A stretch of 64,000 nucleotides of DNA from Blautia sp. (GCA_023663685.1 JAMPHB010000001.1:745356-809355); one strand, 5' to 3'; shown: positions 51,695-61,075, counted from the stretch's first letter. The notes: generated by a model not told the origin, from the sequence alone. Program-made: numbers and translations.

Positions 51695-53299
51695 ATGTCA
51701 GTAAAATACGTTTTTGTCACCGGCGGCGTGGTATCCGGACTTGGAAAAGGGATTACTGCCGCCTCTCTCGGCCGTCTCTTAAAGGCCAGAGGCTATAAAG
51801 TAACCATGCAAAAATTTGACCCATACATCAATATCGACCCGGGAACCATGAACCCGATCCAGCACGGAGAGGTGTTTGTCACCGACGACGGCGCGGAGAC
51901 AGATCTTGACCTCGGACACTACGAGCGCTTTATCGACGAGAGTCTCACCAAGAATTCGAACGTGACCACCGGAAAGGTGTACTGGTCTGTGCTCCAGAAG
52001 GAGCGCCGGGGCGATTACGGCGGGGGCACTGTGCAGGTGATTCCCCATATCACGAACGAGATCAAGGGGCGCTTCTACCGGAATTTTACCTCGGACGATA
52101 TGCACATCGCCATCATCGAGGTGGGGGGAACCGTGGGAGATATCGAGAGCCAGCCCTTCCTTGAGGCCATCCGCCAGTTCCAGCACGAGGTCGGCCACGA
52201 GAACGCGATTCTCTGCCATGTGACGCTGATTCCTTACATCAAGGCCTCCGGCGAGCTCAAGACGAAGCCGACACAGGCCAGCGTCAAGGAGCTCCAGGGC
52301 ATGGGCATCCAGCCGGATCTCATTGTCTGCCGCTCCGAGCACCCATTAGATGCAGGCATCAAGGACAAGATTGCCCTCTACTGTAATGTGCCGGGTTCCC
52401 ATGTCCTGCAGAATCTGGACGTGGAATACCTCTACGAGGCGCCCCTTGCCATGGAGCAGGAGAATCTCGCGAAGGTAGTCTGCGAGTGCCTGCGGCTCGA
52501 CTGCCCCGAGCCCGACCTTGCCGACTGGAAACAGATGGTGGACGACCTGCGCCACCCGGACAAGGAAGTGCGCGTGGCTCTCGTCGGCAAATACACTGCA
52601 CTGCACGATGCCTACATCTCTGTTGTGGAGGCGCTAAAGCACGGTGGGATTCCCCTGCACACGACCGTGGATATCAAATGGATCGACTCGGAGGAGCTTG
52701 ACGAGAACACAGCCGACGGGCTGCTTGGCGATGTGAACGGCATCATCGTTCCCGGAGGCTTCGGCGTCCGCGGCGTGGAGGGCATGATCGTCGCCGTCAA
52801 ATACGCAAGGGAGCATGCGATCCCCTATCTCGGGCTCTGTCTCGGGATGCAGGTGGCGATCATCGACTATGCGAGAAATGTATGTATGTTCCGCGACGCC
52901 CACAGCATCGAGCTGGATCCGAACACGACCCATCCGGTCATCGCGCTGATGCCTGACCAGAACGGCGTGGAGGACATCGGCGGTACCCTGCGCTTAGGCT
53001 CCTATCCCTGCGTGCTGGATGCATCCTCGAGAGCCTGCCGGGTATACGGAAAGACGGAGATTGAGGAGCGCCACCGCCACCGCTATGAGGTGAACAACGA
53101 TTACCGCACCGCCCTGACGGAGCACGGCATGAAGCTGTGCGGCACTTCGCCGGACGGACGCATCGTGGAGATGCTTGAGCTGCCCGACCACCCATGGTTC
53201 ATCGCGACGCAGGCCCACCCGGAGCTTAAGTCCCGCCCGAACCGCCCACACCCACTGTTTCGCGGCTTCATAGAGGCAGCGACCCGGTACAAAAAATAA
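51695..53299 (+). CDS. pyrG: CTP synthase
   Basis: 534 residues from ATG 51695, after GAGGAGG; the frame opens 21 bases earlier without support. The N-terminal synthetase domain begins [17 protein letters not shown] and includes [14 protein letters not shown] and [12 protein letters not shown]. The C-terminal glutaminase has GGFGVRG, the nucleophile Cys in YLGLCLGMQ, and the end [20 protein letters not shown] with His-Glu. It makes CTP from UTP, ATP and glutamine. This is the first of a plus-strand group; a WYL regulator follows two bases after its stop. Confidence 0.98.
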   Translation: MSVKYVFVTGGVVSGLGKGITAASLGRLLKARGYKVTMQKFDPYINIDPGTMNPIQHGEVFVTDDGAETDLDLGHYERFIDESLTKNSNVTTGKVYWSVLQKERRGDYGGGTVQVIPHITNEIKGRFYRNFTSDDMHIAIIEVGGTVGDIESQPFLEAIRQFQHEVGHENAILCHVTLIPYIKASGELKTKPTQASVKELQGMGIQPDLIVCRSEHPLDAGIKDKIALYCNVPGSHVLQNLDVEYLYEAPLAMEQENLAKVVCECLRLDCPEPDLADWKQMVDDLRHPDKEVRVALVGKYTALHDAYISVVEALKHGGIPLHTTVDIKWIDSEELDENTADGLLGDVNGIIVPGGFGVRGVEGMIVAVKYAREHAIPYLGLCLGMQVAIIDYARNVCMFRDAHSIELDPNTTHPVIALMPDQNGVEDIGGTLRLGSYPCVLDASSRACRVYGKTEIEERHRHRYEVNNDYRTALTEHGMKLCGTSPDGRIVEMLELPDHPWFIATQAHPELKSRPNRPHPLFRGFIEAATRYKK

Positions 53300-53301
53300 C
53301 T

Positions 53302-54300
53302 ATGCCAAAATCTGAGAATCAAAAACAAAAATTACTTTATATCGAAAAGCTGCTCCGGGAGCGCACGGATGCAGAGCATACCCTGACCACGCCCCAGATC
53401 ATCCGTTATCTGGAGCAGCAGGGCATCCGCGCGGAGCGCAAGAGCATCTACAGCGACATCCAGACGCTCCGCGACTTCGGCCTCGACATTGCGAGGGAAG
53501 GGAGCAAAAGAGGCGGATACCGCCTTGACAGCCGCGAATTTGAGCTTGCGGAGGTGAAGCTTCTGGTGGATCTCGTACAGTCCGCCAAATTCATCACCAC
53601 CAAAAAATCCAGAGAGCTCATCGCAAAGCTGGAACGCCTTGTGAGCCAGCCGGACGCCAGAACGCTCCGCCGTCAGGTGGTGGTGGCCGACCGCAACAAG
53701 ACGGCCAACGAGAGCATTTATTACAATGTAGACGTGATTCATGCCGCGATCGCAGAAAACACGCAGATTGAGTTTCAGTATTTTGAGTGGGACACACAAA
53801 AAAAGATGGTGCTGCGCAAAGGCGGCCTCCGCTACCAGGTCAGCCCGTGGCTGCTTTTGTGGGACGATGAGAATTACTATCTCGTGGCATACGACGCGTC
53901 CGCCGGTCTTATGAAGCACTACCGGGTGGACAAGATGCTTCACCTCGCCCAGACAGAGAAGCAAAGGGACGGAAGAAAAGCCTTTGAAGAGATCGACGTT
54001 GCCGCCTACACGAAAAAGACCTTCGGCATGTTTGCCGGCGAGGAATGCACCATGCAGCTTCTGTGCAGCCGTTCGCTCACCGGCGTGATCATTGACCGCT
54101 TCGGCCGCGACGTCGCCCTGCGCCCTTACGACGAGGATCATATTCTCGTGCGCGCCGACGTAGAGGTCAGCCCCCAGTTCTACGGCTGGCTGGCCGGACT
54201 TTCCGACCGGGTGCGGATCATCTCGCCGAAGTCGCTTGCCGCTGCCTATCAGGGATATCTCAAAACGATTTTATCCGGCTACAAGGAGGAAGAGACATGA
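53302..54300 (+). CDS. WYL-domain transcriptional regulator
   Basis: 332 residues. An N-terminal winged helix (HTTPQIIRYLEQQGI region, with RKSIYSDIQTLRDFGLDIA) is followed by the WYL domain (about 135-215, with IEFQYFEWDTQKKMVL, then YQVSPWLLLWDDENYYLVAYD) and a WCX-type C-terminal domain (ending AAAYQGYLKTILSGYKEEET). WYL regulators sense nucleic-acid or small ligands and regulate defence, DNA-damage or metabolic genes. No defence genes are adjacent, and it sits between pyrG and a DUF4250 gene, so the target is unknown. The ATG is two bases after the pyrG stop. Confidence 0.93.
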   Translation: MPKSENQKQKLLYIEKLLRERTDAEHTLTTPQIIRYLEQQGIRAERKSIYSDIQTLRDFGLDIAREGSKRGGYRLDSREFELAEVKLLVDLVQSAKFITTKKSRELIAKLERLVSQPDARTLRRQVVVADRNKTANESIYYNVDVIHAAIAENTQIEFQYFEWDTQKKMVLRKGGLRYQVSPWLLLWDDENYYLVAYDASAGLMKHYRVDKMLHLAQTEKQRDGRKAFEEIDVAAYTKKTFGMFAGEECTMQLLCSRSLTGVIIDRFGRDVALRPYDEDHILVRADVEVSPQFYGWLAGLSDRVRIISPKSLAAAYQGYLKTILSGYKEEET

Positions 54301-54473
54301 ATCTGCCCAAAGATCCCGTTATGCTTTTAAGCTTTGTCAACACACAGCTTCGCGACAATTATCCCAGTCTTGAGGAACTTGCCGCCTCTTTTATGACGGA
54401 CGCGGACACTCTCTGCGCACAGCTTGCCGCCATCGGCTATCACTATGACGGGACACAGAACCGCTTCCTATAA
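54297..54473 (+). CDS. DUF4250 small protein
   Basis: 58 residues, MNLPKDPVMLLSFVNTQLRD at the start and YHYDGTQNRFL at the end. The pattern (LPKDPVMLLSFVNTQLRD, then YPSLEEL) matches the short DUF4250 proteins of Clostridia. Its ATG overlaps the WYL regulator stop (ATGA) and AGGAGG-like GGAGGAAGAG lies before it. It is probably co-translated with the regulator. Function is not known. Confidence 0.85.
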   Translation: MNLPKDPVMLLSFVNTQLRDNYPSLEELAASFMTDADTLCAQLAAIGYHYDGTQNRFL

Positions 54474-54481
54474 ATGAATCA

Positions 54482-54505
54482 CGCGCATGTCAGCTGACAT
54501 GCGCG
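54482..54505. repeat. 24-base perfect palindrome after the DUF4250 gene
   Basis: Two exact 12-base arms (CGCGCATGTCAG and its complement) abut with no loop. It lies nine bases after the DUF4250 stop. There is no T-run on either side, so it is not a typical terminator; it may be an operator, a protective hairpin or a mobile-element end. Confidence 0.7.
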
Positions 54506-54524
54506 CAATGAAAGGAGGTAGTTT

Positions 54525-54635
54525 ATGAAACATAATGTGTTGCCTGCTTTTATGATGGCTGTTTCGCGGATCTTTTTTCAATATAATCCTCTAAAAATTC
54601 CGCCGTCCCGTCAATTCCCAGCATACTGCTGTTGA
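54525..54635 (+). CDS. Possible 36-residue small ORF behind a perfect ribosome site
   Basis: AAAGGAGG stands eight bases before ATG 54525. The 36-codon frame begins MKHNVLPAFMMAVSRIFFQY and ends at TGA 54633-54635; the first half is mildly hydrophobic. It overlaps the 3' end of the convergent kinase-like gene, so part of its sequence is the complement of that gene. No family is recognised. It may be a remnant of a longer gene or a fortuitous frame. Confidence 0.3.
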   Translation: MKHNVLPAFMMAVSRIFFQYNPLKIPPSRQFPAYCC

Positions 54636-55155
54636 TCATAAGCTGGTAGCCATGGGGATGTCCCCACCGAAATCCACAGTGTGTATTGTGATAAATCTTC
54701 CGGTGCTTATCGTGACGCTTAGTCTTTTCGATCGCCTCGGCCTTCCTCAGCTGATATACCTCCATGATCCGGCGGATTCTCGGCTCCCAGTCGCCCGTAA
54801 TAAATATAGAGATCAGCTCCCTGTGCTCCCGCAGCACCCATTCGGAGCATCTGCCCACCACCACAAAGGACTCTCCCGCATCCGCTTTCTCCCGCAGATA
54901 CTGAAACTGCATCTCGGCCACCGCCTCCTCCATGGAGCTCGAATGTCCCCGCACCCGGCGGGTCAGAAACGGATTCCTCGGCTTCTCGTCAAACGCCTTT
55001 AAATTGTCTGCATCCAGTCCTTTTTCTCTCGCAATCTCATCCAAAAGGTTCCTGTCATACAAGGGCAGACCCAGATCCTTCGCAATCTTCTCCGCGATCA
55101 CGCGACCGCCGCTTCCGTATTCCCTGCTGATAGAAATAATAATCTGTTTGCCCAT
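54550..55155 (-). CDS. Cytidylate kinase-like family protein
   Basis: 201 residues. The N-terminal phosphate-binding region SISREYGSGGRVIAEKIAKD is the type seen in the cytidylate-kinase-like family (PF13189), not the classic Cmk P-loop. FVVVGRCSEWVLREHRELI and MINSSMLGIDGTAEFLEDYI follow; the Arg pair IRRIMEV is in the middle. True Cmk proteins are about 220 residues with other motifs, so function may differ. It has its own promoter-like pair (55189-55217), faces the DUF4250 gene, and its 3' end is overlapped by the small plus-strand ORF. Confidence 0.88.
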   Translation of the reverse strand: MGKQIIISISREYGSGGRVIAEKIAKDLGLPLYDRNLLDEIAREKGLDADNLKAFDEKPRNPFLTRRVRGHSSSMEEAVAEMQFQYLREKADAGESFVVVGRCSEWVLREHRELISIFITGDWEPRIRRIMEVYQLRKAEAIEKTKRHDKHRKIYHNTHCGFRWGHPHGYQLMINSSMLGIDGTAEFLEDYIEKRSAKQPS

Positions 55156-55188
55156 ACAAAATGCCCCCTTTTGTTACAATATACCTAT

Positions 55189-55217
55189 ATTATAACGTAT
55201 GAGGGCAAATTTTCCAA
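55189..55217 (-). promoter_or_regulatory. Predicted promoter of the cytidylate-kinase-like gene
   Basis: TTGGAA (55217-55212) and perfect TATAAT (55194-55189) are 17 bases apart on the minus strand, 34 bases before the start codon. Confidence 0.65.
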
Positions 55218-55256
55218 TATTTTTTGTGTAAATTTTTAGTAAACTTTTATCATTTT

Positions 55257-56612
55257 TTAGCAATAACGCCAAAATATCATCAGCATAGAGATTGCCACCA
55301 CAAGAATCGTCGCCGGTGCGCAGGCCTTACAGTACTTTCCCCAGCCGATCCGGTGTCCGCTCTTGGCGGAAACGGAAATGCCTACGACATTCGCAGACGC
55401 TCCGATCGGCGTCGCAGATCCTCCGATATCCGTACCCATGGACAGCGCCCACGCCAGCGTCGTAAGATCCACGCCCATCGTGGCAGAAAGGCTTCGGATC
55501 ACCGGAATCATGGTCGCCGCAAAGGGTATGTTGTCCACAAACGCGCTGGCAAAAGCGGACACCCACATGATTATCGCGATCATCAGCATAAAGTTGCCGC
55601 CGCTGATCTTTCCGATAAAGCCCGCAATCAGCTCTAAGATGCCCGTCTGCTCGAGTCCGCCCACGACAAGGAACAGACCGATGAAGAACAGCAGCGTGTG
55701 GAAATCGACCTTTTTCAGGAGCGTCCCGGCATCCCTGATGTTCGCGAGCAATGTGACAATTGCAATGAATGTCCCGATAAAGGCTACGGTGAGCCCCGTT
55801 GCCGCGTGGCTGACCAGAAGCACCACTGCCACAGCAAAAATGACAGAACTCACGATGAAATCCTTTTTGCTCTTAATCGCCTCCTCCGGCTTTGGCAGCG
55901 TGGCGGGATCAATCGCAGCTTTCGACGATTTCATCTCCTTATGGAATACAAGATAAAAGTAAAGCACAACTACGATCAGGGAGACGCCCGCGATCAGACC
56001 CGTGTTTGTCAAAAAGTCGGTAAAGGAATACCCGAGCGCCGTACCGATGATAATATTGGGCGGATCGCCGCACATGGTCGCGGAGCCTCCCAGATTCGCA
56101 CAGAACACCTCGGACAAAATCATGGGCACCGGATCGAACTTAAGAAGCTGTGCCAGCTCCACCGTCACCGCCGCGAGGAATAAAATCACCGTGATGCTGT
56201 CGATAAACATCGCAAGAACCGCAGACATAATCATAAAGGCCACAAACAGCGAAACCGGCTTATAGTTCACGAGCTTTGCGAGGCGCATACACAGCCAGCG
56301 GAAAAAGCCCGCCTTCGCCATCCCCTCTACCATGACCATCATTCCAAACAGAAAGATGATTGTCGCCCAGTTGACGCCCGAGGAGGATTCCGACGCCTCC
56401 TTCCCCGCGTACCAGAAGCCCAGCGTAAAAATGGAGCGGATATTTAAGGTCTCCCATACCGCCGACAGGCTGTGCATTGTAAAGCCAAACACCAGAATCA
56501 GTGTAGCGGCTCCTGCCGTCAGCGTCACATACTCCTTCTCAATTTTGTCTAGGACAATCATGCCAAACATGATTACAAAAATAACGACTGCAAGAATCTG
56601 TGCTGCTAACAT
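55257..56612 (-). CDS. ArsB/NhaD-type permease of the SLC13-like ion transporter superfamily
   Basis: 451 residues from ATG 56612, after AAGGAGAG; the longer frame adds 35 residues. About twelve hydrophobic helices are seen. Paired family motifs are present: the first half has ANLGGSATMCGDPPNIIIG and the second MGTDIGGSATPIGASANVVG, the inverted-repeat substrate-binding loops of the ion-transporter family. Substrates of relatives include sodium/proton exchange, arsenite and dicarboxylates, and none can be chosen here. No ars genes are near. It stands alone between two unrelated minus-strand genes. Confidence 0.88.
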   Translation of the reverse strand: MLAAQILAVVIFVIMFGMIVLDKIEKEYVTLTAGAATLILVFGFTMHSLSAVWETLNIRSIFTLGFWYAGKEASESSSGVNWATIIFLFGMMVMVEGMAKAGFFRWLCMRLAKLVNYKPVSLFVAFMIMSAVLAMFIDSITVILFLAAVTVELAQLLKFDPVPMILSEVFCANLGGSATMCGDPPNIIIGTALGYSFTDFLTNTGLIAGVSLIVVVLYFYLVFHKEMKSSKAAIDPATLPKPEEAIKSKKDFIVSSVIFAVAVVLLVSHAATGLTVAFIGTFIAIVTLLANIRDAGTLLKKVDFHTLLFFIGLFLVVGGLEQTGILELIAGFIGKISGGNFMLMIAIIMWVSAFASAFVDNIPFAATMIPVIRSLSATMGVDLTTLAWALSMGTDIGGSATPIGASANVVGISVSAKSGHRIGWGKYCKACAPATILVVAISMLMIFWRYC

Positions 56613-56973
56613 GTAACTCACTCTCCTTTTCCTCATAAAAAGCACCGCCGGGACGCACAACCTCCGACGGTTTCCTTCCCTTATATTAGCAAAAGAAGAA
56701 AAAAAAAAACATAGCAACTATTCCTAATTTTTTATCAAAATATATCGAATTTTTGCGCATTTTTTCCACAATGAAAGAAAGCCATCCCATGCGGGACGGC
56801 TTCCTTTCGAGGAGTTTAGTTATGAAAATGTTTATAAATAAAAAGGGAATAATGTAAAGGAATTACTTCCGTTTACAGTGTATAGTATATCCCGTAAATG
56901 TGTCTTTTATATGTCCATTTTGAAAAACAATTCTAAATTTCTTAGAAAATATTTTAAGAATGATTTTAGATTT
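56613..56973. other. 360-base intergenic region, no gene of normal size
   Basis: It contains the murI terminator and AT-rich sequence. One 11-codon frame (ATG 56822) follows GAGGAG, but it is too short to call. Weak hairpins are visible near 56930-56960. No RNA gene or clear promoter was recognised. Confidence 0.55.
56774..56802 (-). terminator. Rho-independent terminator after murI
   Basis: GCCGTCCC and GGGATGGC form an eight-pair stem (one G-U) around GCAT, followed on the minus strand by TTTCTTTC. It stands about 170 bases after the murI stop. Confidence 0.75.
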
Positions 56974-57759
56974 TTAAATTTCCAGGGATAACAGCATTTC
57001 ACAGAGCGCAATCTTGTCGGAGCCCTCTGAACTGTTTTCAAAGACCACATGCCCCTGCCCGTCCTGACGCAGCAGATTGCTTTCAGACAGCCTTCTCTTC
57101 ATCTCCCTCGCCGTCCCCTCCCCGCCGTCAAAAATCTTCACGCCGGGGCCGAGCACTCTCTGAATCTGCCGGCGGGCAAAGGGATAGTGGGTACAGCCGA
57201 GCACCACGGAATCCACCGCCCCCTCCCGGTAATCCGCCAGAAGCTGTGTCAGATAGCTGTGCAGATCCTCCCCGTCCAAATCTCCCCGCTCTATAAAATC
57301 CATGAGACCCGGGCAGGCTAAAGGAATCAGCTCCGCCGCATCCGCGTATTGTTCCATGAGCCGCCTGAGCTTTTCCTCCCGTATCGTCATGGGCGTCGCC
57401 ATCACGAGCACCCGCGGATGACCGCCGCAGAGCGCCGCAGGCTTCACCGCGGGCTCGATGCCGACAATGGGAATATCGGGATACTGCTCCCGCAGCGAGC
57501 GCACCGCCGCGCTGGTGGCCGTATTGCAGGCCACCACAAGCCCCTTTGCCCCCCGGTCAAAGAGACTCTTCGCATTTGCGCAGGTCAGCGCACGCACAAC
57601 AGCCGTATCCTTCACGCCGTAGGGCGCGTGCTTTGAATCCCCGAAATAGAGGTAATCCTCGCCGGGCATCAGGCGCAGCAGCTCCTTTAAAACGCTCACG
57701 CCCCCCACCCCTGAATCAAAGACCGCAATGGGCCCGTTTTTCTGCAACGTATAGGTCAT
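56974..57759 (-). CDS. murI: Glutamate racemase
   Basis: 261 residues. It makes D-glutamate for peptidoglycan. Hallmarks: IAVFDSGVGGVSVLKEL near the N-terminus, YFGDSKHAPYG, the first catalytic Cys in LVVACNTATSAAV and the second in VVLGCTHYPFARRQI. AAAGGA precedes the ATG. Its product complements MurB and PBP1A also encoded here. Alone with its own terminator, it is divergent from the YvyF-like gene at 57846. Confidence 0.97.
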   Translation of the reverse strand: MTYTLQKNGPIAVFDSGVGGVSVLKELLRLMPGEDYLYFGDSKHAPYGVKDTAVVRALTCANAKSLFDRGAKGLVVACNTATSAAVRSLREQYPDIPIVGIEPAVKPAALCGGHPRVLVMATPMTIREEKLRRLMEQYADAAELIPLACPGLMDFIERGDLDGEDLHSYLTQLLADYREGAVDSVVLGCTHYPFARRQIQRVLGPGVKIFDGGEGTAREMKRRLSESNLLRQDGQGHVVFENSSEGSDKIALCEMLLSLEI

Positions 57760-57777
57760 GGTTCATCCTTTCCGCTC

Positions 57778-57807
57778 TTGCATTCTATCGGTAGTTAGTG
57801 GTATAAT
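57778..57807 (+). promoter_or_regulatory. Predicted promoter of the second YvyF-like gene
   Basis: TTGCAT (57778-57783) and perfect TATAAT (57802-57807) are 18 bases apart, 38 bases before the start codon, in the divergent region with murI. Confidence 0.65.
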
Positions 57808-57845
57808 GGTCTATGGTAATCACATGTCTTTCTACGGAGGAAATC

Positions 57846-58265
57846 ATGGCAGAGGAAGAAGGACTTTTTGGCAAATATAAGCACTGCTCCTATTGCGGGC
57901 GTCCACTCTCCAAACACTACGAAGCCGATCTGTGTCCGAGATGCCTGGAGGCACAGCTTTTCCGCGACGTAAAGGAGTACATACGCTCCAATTATGTCAA
58001 CGAGTACGAGGTCGCGCAGCATTTCAAAATCCCTCTTAAGCAGGTGAAGGAATGGATTCGCGAGGGAAGAATTGAATACCGCACCGAGGATCCGGCTTTG
58101 AATGTGGCCAGTCTGCACTGTCAGAACTGCGGCGCCCCGATATCCTTCGGCACTTTATGCCCCAAATGCCTGAAGTCGATGAACAGCGGCAAGGGCTACT
58201 CTTTCCGCAAACAGTCCGGAGAGGACAGCCGTATGCGCTTTCTTGACAACGATAAAAAATCCTGA
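57846..58265 (+). CDS. Second YvyF-like zinc-ribbon and HTH protein
   Basis: 139 residues from ATG 57846, after CGGAGG. It has the same plan as the protein at 12710-13114: an N-terminal zinc ribbon (CSYCGRPL, CPRCLEAQ), a MerR-like helix-turn-helix (NEYEVAQHFKIPLKQVKEW), a second zinc ribbon (CQNCGAPI, CPKCLKS) and a C-terminal tail with RMRFL (SGEDSRMRFLDNDKKS). About a third of the residues match the paralogue, including the invariant tail. It has its own promoter and terminator, unlike the other copy. Its role is not known; the shared tail suggests a common partner. Confidence 0.8.
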   Translation: MAEEEGLFGKYKHCSYCGRPLSKHYEADLCPRCLEAQLFRDVKEYIRSNYVNEYEVAQHFKIPLKQVKEWIREGRIEYRTEDPALNVASLHCQNCGAPISFGTLCPKCLKSMNSGKGYSFRKQSGEDSRMRFLDNDKKS

Positions 58266-58271
58266 TTTCAC

Positions 58272-58299
58272 AAAAAAAGAGTCTCCGCGACTCTTTTTT
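58272..58299 (+). terminator. Terminator between the YvyF-like gene and the convergent membrane-protein gene
   Basis: AGAGTC and GACTCT pair around a five-base loop and are flanked by seven A on the left and TTTTTT on the right. It can therefore work in both directions. Confidence 0.85.
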
Positions 58300-58308
58300 A
58301 GTTTACTC

Positions 58309-58806
58309 CTACTGCCTGCAGATGACCTTGCCCTTGTATTTGACCATGACCGCCTCCAGATACTTCTCGTCCGGCTCAAAACGGATCAGGGTAATCTGTC
58401 CCTCCCTGTTCAGCACCATGACGTAGTACGGGACGCCCTTGCGGTGGGATGTATAATCCACTACCTTTACGGAATTGTCATTCTGGTACTTGTATACGCT
58501 CCTGTCCTCCGACGGCGCAATCTGTATCACCTCGTCCATCGAATACACAGCGAGACGCTTGCGGCGGCTCTTATTGATGACTTTTGCGAAACGCACCTCC
58601 CCGTCAAAATAGGAGTACTCAAACTCCTTGTTCGTCTGAAAGGTAAACCAGTATCCGAGTGCGCCGAACACCACCAGCAGGGCGGCAAATACCATGCTAA
58701 AGCAGGACAACAGCAGAGACATGAGGGCCAGCACAAAGCCCAGAACCCCGACAAATACCGTCAAAAAACTCTTTCTGACCGGCACCAGCACATAAACTTC
58801 TAACAT
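58309..58806 (-). CDS. Unknown small membrane protein
   Basis: 165 residues, family not confidently known (it resembles short Lachnospiraceae proteins with two N-terminal helices). Helices lie at about 12-32 and 36-54. The remaining 110 residues are a soluble, probably cytoplasmic, beta-rich domain with EFEYSYFDGEVRFAKVINKS and KYQNDNSVKVVDYTSHRKG, similar in feel to PH-like domains that read membrane lipids. The start has AAGGAGAG and a perfect TATAAT (58838-58843) upstream. It faces the YvyF-like gene. Confidence 0.7.
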   Translation of the reverse strand: MLEVYVLVPVRKSFLTVFVGVLGFVLALMSLLLSCFSMVFAALLVVFGALGYWFTFQTNKEFEYSYFDGEVRFAKVINKSRRKRLAVYSMDEVIQIAPSEDRSVYKYQNDNSVKVVDYTSHRKGVPYYVMVLNREGQITLIRFEPDEKYLEAVMVKYKGKVICRQ

Positions 58807-58951
58807 TTTTCGCTCTCCTTTTGTATAGACTCCCTCTATTATACCGTAACTGCTTTGTTTTTTCCATAAAATTATTCTTTTTTCATAAATATCGTAGCTT
58901 TTTTTCGCTCTGCGGGATAAAATGGTCTTATCAATTTTACGGGAGGCGCTT

Positions 58952-61075
58952 ATGAACTTTCATTTTTCAGGAGAACAACTATCGGAGCTTTCAGCGAATA
59001 TCCGAAAGGAATGGGTGATGACCAACGGGCTCGGCGGCTATGCCGGAGGCTCTGTGACCGCGGCCATGTGCCGCACCCATCAGGGCTATCTCATCGCCAG
59101 CCTGCATCCGCCCGTCGAGCGTTATCTGCTCCTCGCCTGCACGCGGGAGCGCCTGTACGCGGAGGAGACATGCTATGACCTCGAGACCTCACAGCACGCG
59201 GGAGCGCCTCTCTCCACGGAACATGTGGTGGATCATGCCAGCCTCCCGGAGGAATACCGGCGCACGGACACGGTAAATGTGGCCTCCGGCTTCATTCCCC
59301 GCCGCCCGGTCTACGCCGAAGGGCAGCGCTTCCTCACCGCCTTTGATTACGATGGAAACGTCACCTTTTCCTATCAGGCGGGGAATCTCACGCTCAAAAA
59401 GCAGCTTACGCTTGTACAGGGGGAAAACACGGCCGCCATCGGCTATGAGGTGAAAAACGGGGGAGAGGCCGCCCGGCTCATCGTCACCCCGCTCTTTAAT
59501 TACAGAGAGCACAGCGCCTCCGCGGCGGAGGAGTCCCTGCGCTTTGAAGAGGAGCTCTTCACGGACGGCACGGCAGGGCTTCTTTTGCGCCCCATGGCAA
59601 ATCCCAGGCTGCAGATTGTATTTCGCAGCAGCCGGGGCACGCTAAAAGCGCGCACAGAGCGCTTTGACCGGGACATGCAATACCAGATTGAAGTGGACAA
59701 CGAGACTCCGGGACTGGACTGCCACTACACGCCCTACGACCTTCTCGTCTCCATTCCGGCGCATTCTACGGTACAGTTCTCCGTGGTCTGCTCCGCTGTA
59801 ACCAGTGAAAATGCCGCAGATCTCCCCGGAATCACGGATGAGACGGCACGCTCTCTGGCAGACGCTAAGCGCACACGCCTGCAGGAGCTGATTGATAAAT
59901 CCGGCTATGGCAGGGACGCATTTGCCGCCTCCCTTGTGGCCGCCGCAGACCAGTTTCTGGCCTTCCGCAGCTCCACCGGACTTATGACTGTGCTTGCCGG
60001 ACTCCCATGGTTCACTGACTGGGGCCGGGACACGATGATCGCCTTTTCCGGTCTGACCCTCGCCACCAGACGCTTTGCCAGCGCCCGGGAAATTTTAGTC
60101 ACCTTCGCCCGCTATGTCCGCCACGGCCTCGTGCCGAACATGTTCCCGGACGACGGGCAGGCGCCGCTCTACAACACGGTGGACGCCTCTTTATGGTATT
60201 TCTATGCGACAGACCAGTACCTGCGCTACACCGGCGCGCCGGAGGACTATGATTTTGTCAAAAAGGAGCTCTTTGCGGCGCTTAAGGAAATTCTCGCCGC
60301 CTACCGGAGCGGCACCGATTTTTCTATCTATATGGACACGGACGGACTGATTCACGCCGGCTCGGGCGTGGATCAGGTGACCTGGATGGACGTGCGGGTG
60401 GGCGACTGGGTGGTTACGCCGAGACACGGAAAGCCCGTGGAGATCAACGCGCTGTGGTACAATGCGCTCATGGTGATGGCAGGGCTCGCCGAGGCCTTTG
60501 GAGAGCCGGGGGAGGACTACAGGGCTCTCGCTGGGCAGGTAAAGGACTCCTTTCTTGCGCAATTCTGGAATGAGGCGGATGGCTGTCTGTATGATGTGGT
60601 GGACGGTGAAGAAAAGGATGCCAGCATAAGGCCGAACCAGCTCTATGCCGTGTCCCTGCCTTACACCATGCTGGACGACGCACAGGCGTCCGCTGTTGTG
60701 GACACCGCAGAGCGTGAGCTGTTGGCCGGCCCCGGCATCCGCTCCCTCTCCTGCCGCCACAAGGACTACCACGGCATCTACTGCGGTTCCCTGCCCAAGC
60801 GGGACGCCGCCTACCATCAGGGGACGGCATGGGGCTTCCCGATGGGCGCTTTCATCACCGCCTACACAAAAGTTCATGGAAAAAATGAAGCGACCCGCAG
60901 GCGGGCGATGGAGTTTCTCGCCCCCGTCATGGAGCATATGCAGACGGAGGGCTGTATCGGCTCAATCTCGGAGATTTTCGACGGGGACAGCCCGCATACC
61001 TGCCGGGGCTGCTATGCGCAGGCATGGAGTGTCGGGGAAGTCCTGCGCTGCTACACGGAGGATGTACTCCGGTAA
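58952..61075 (+). CDS. Glycogen debranching enzyme (amylo-alpha-1,6-glucosidase family)
   Basis: 707 residues from ATG 58952, after GGGAGG; the longer frame is discarded. The N-terminal domain begins with EWVMTNGLGGYAGGSVTAAM, typical of the archaeal/bacterial AGL (GH133-like) family. The (alpha/alpha)6 catalytic domain has MTVLAGLPWFTDWGRDTMIAF, VPNMFPDDGQAPLYNTVDAS, the block VEINALWYNALMVMAGLAE and SEIFDGDSPHTCRGC. It removes branch points from glycogen. No glg genes are adjacent; the gene is single, ahead of the AT-rich ATPase gene. Confidence 0.93.
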   Translation: MNFHFSGEQLSELSANIRKEWVMTNGLGGYAGGSVTAAMCRTHQGYLIASLHPPVERYLLLACTRERLYAEETCYDLETSQHAGAPLSTEHVVDHASLPEEYRRTDTVNVASGFIPRRPVYAEGQRFLTAFDYDGNVTFSYQAGNLTLKKQLTLVQGENTAAIGYEVKNGGEAARLIVTPLFNYREHSASAAEESLRFEEELFTDGTAGLLLRPMANPRLQIVFRSSRGTLKARTERFDRDMQYQIEVDNETPGLDCHYTPYDLLVSIPAHSTVQFSVVCSAVTSENAADLPGITDETARSLADAKRTRLQELIDKSGYGRDAFAASLVAAADQFLAFRSSTGLMTVLAGLPWFTDWGRDTMIAFSGLTLATRRFASAREILVTFARYVRHGLVPNMFPDDGQAPLYNTVDASLWYFYATDQYLRYTGAPEDYDFVKKELFAALKEILAAYRSGTDFSIYMDTDGLIHAGSGVDQVTWMDVRVGDWVVTPRHGKPVEINALWYNALMVMAGLAEAFGEPGEDYRALAGQVKDSFLAQFWNEADGCLYDVVDGEEKDASIRPNQLYAVSLPYTMLDDAQASAVVDTAERELLAGPGIRSLSCRHKDYHGIYCGSLPKRDAAYHQGTAWGFPMGAFITAYTKVHGKNEATRRRAMEFLAPVMEHMQTEGCIGSISEIFDGDSPHTCRGCYAQAWSVGEVLRCYTEDVLR

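Noticed and set aside
54550-55155. True cytidylate kinase (cmk)
   Set aside because: The phosphate-binding loop and length match the separate cytidylate-kinase-like family.
55257-56612. Arsenic resistance pump ArsB
   Set aside because: No arsR, arsC or arsA lies near; the motifs are those of the whole superfamily.
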